A stretch of DNA of 5,390 nucleotides from a bacterium (GTDB taxonomy: Bacteria; Patescibacteriota; Gracilibacteria; JAUYGZ01; DAOVYC01). Under the pieces are notes generated by a model. It was not told where the DNA came from. It saw nothing but the letters and a program-made list of their open reading frames with translations, and searched no databases. A program made the translations under genes and the position numbers. How positions within the stretch are numbered: position 1 is the first letter of the stretch; each line of letters opens with the position of its first letter. The stretch covers positions 1 to 5,390 of the forward strand of contig DAOVYC010000054.1 of NCBI GenBank assembly GCA_030635805.1, written 5' to 3'. Positions 5,169-5,390 of the stretch are shown here, one piece after another.

Positions 5169-5171
5169 ATC

Positions 5172-5390
5172 ATGTCACGAATCGGAAAATTACCAATCAA
5201 AATTCCAGCAGGAGTTACTGTAGATATCAAGAATGCGGTAGTTACCGTAAAGGGTCCGAAAGGAGAATTAAAGACAAATTATCAGTCCGGTATTACTGTA
5301 AAAATAGAGGACAATGAAATTATTGTTACGCGTGCCAGTGACGAAAAAAATCACAGATCTTTCCACGGACTTACCCGTGCCCTCATTGCC
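5172..5390 (+). CDS. rplF: 50S ribosomal protein L6 (uL6), 3'-truncated by window edge
   Basis: L6 binds 23S rRNA near the sarcin-ricin loop at the base of the L7/L12 stalk. Seventy-three codons are visible and run open to the last base; the family is usually about 175-180 residues, so roughly 100 are outside the window. The visible part is the first of two repeated L6 domains. It has the signature MSRIGKLPIKIPAGVTVDI, VTVKGPKGEL at about 25-34, IIVTRASDEKNHRSFHGLTRALIA at about 50-73, corresponding to the usual RxHGLxRxLI segment. The ATG at 5172 gives the canonical N-terminus. Upstream are AT-rich heptads and no Shine-Dalgarno. Confidence 0.97.
   Translation, partial: MSRIGKLPIKIPAGVTVDIKNAVVTVKGPKGELKTNYQSGITVKIEDNEIIVTRASDEKNHRSFHGLTRALIA

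Larger units (their letters stand above)
1..5390 (+). other. Part of the S10-spc ribosomal protein operon
   Basis: Thirteen same-strand genes in conserved bacterial order are separated by 3-50 bases, with no visible hairpin terminator or convincing promoter between them. Co-transcription from a promoter upstream of rplB is therefore likely (inference). The order joins the end of the S10 block (rplB to rpsQ) to the start of the spc block (rplN to rplF) without a break. Stops are TAA in nine genes, TAG in three (rplB, rpsC, rplE) and TGA in none. Confidence 0.88.

Noticed and set aside
1..5390. Genetic code 25 (UGA as glycine) as in Gracilibacteria/Absconditabacteria
   Set aside because: No gene has an in-frame TGA and conserved glycines use ordinary GGN codons.

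Overview
The window is one uninterrupted stretch of a bacterial S10/spc ribosomal protein cluster. All genes are on the + strand in the classical order: rplB (5' end cut off), rpsS, rplV, rpsC, rplP, rpmC, rpsQ, rplN, rplX, rplE, rpsN, rpsH, rplF (3' end cut off). About 1,675 sense codons occupy all but roughly 330 bases. No RNA gene, insertion sequence, CRISPR array, promoter or hairpin terminator can be supported, and there is no gene-free stretch longer than 50 bases.

The proteins are clearly bacterial: bacterial L2 C-terminus, zinc-ribbon S14, and the order L29-S17-L14-L24-L5-S14-S8-L6. The DNA is moderately AT-rich by eye with frequent AGA arginine codons. The lack of Shine-Dalgarno sequences, low-complexity spacers, compact rRNA-binding proteins and L16 with proline at the usual arginine (MGSGKG loop) suggest an uncultivated lineage of the Candidate Phyla Radiation (Patescibacteria) type. 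This placement is an inference from pattern memory. Genetic code 25 (UGA = Gly) is not indicated, because no reading frame contains an internal TGA.

The most unusual signal lies between the genes. All eight spacers of 24 bases or more (24-50 nt) consist largely of degenerate tandem 7-base repeats; all four shorter spacers (3, 4, 11, 17 nt) lack them. The heptad differs between spacers: CTAAAAC-like before rpsS and rpsH; TTAATAG/TAATAAA-like before rplV, rplE and rplF; CTACAAG before rpsC; CCCTTTT before rpsQ; TTTYAAG before rplX. Identical 10- and 12-base words recur in spacers kilobases apart. None of the 12 visible start codons is preceded by a recognisable Shine-Dalgarno sequence, so these heptad tracts sit where ribosome-recruiting signals normally are.

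Functionally, the products belong to both ribosomal subunits: S19, S3, S17, S14 and S8 for 30S; L2, L22, L16, L29, L14, L24, L5 and L6 for 50S. Close same-strand packing implies co-transcription from a promoter upstream of the window. Smaller oddities are a lysine/glutamate-rich tail on L22 encoded by a 15-base tandem repeat, a roughly 13-residue N-terminal extension of the zinc-type S14, and no TGA stop codon among 12 genes.
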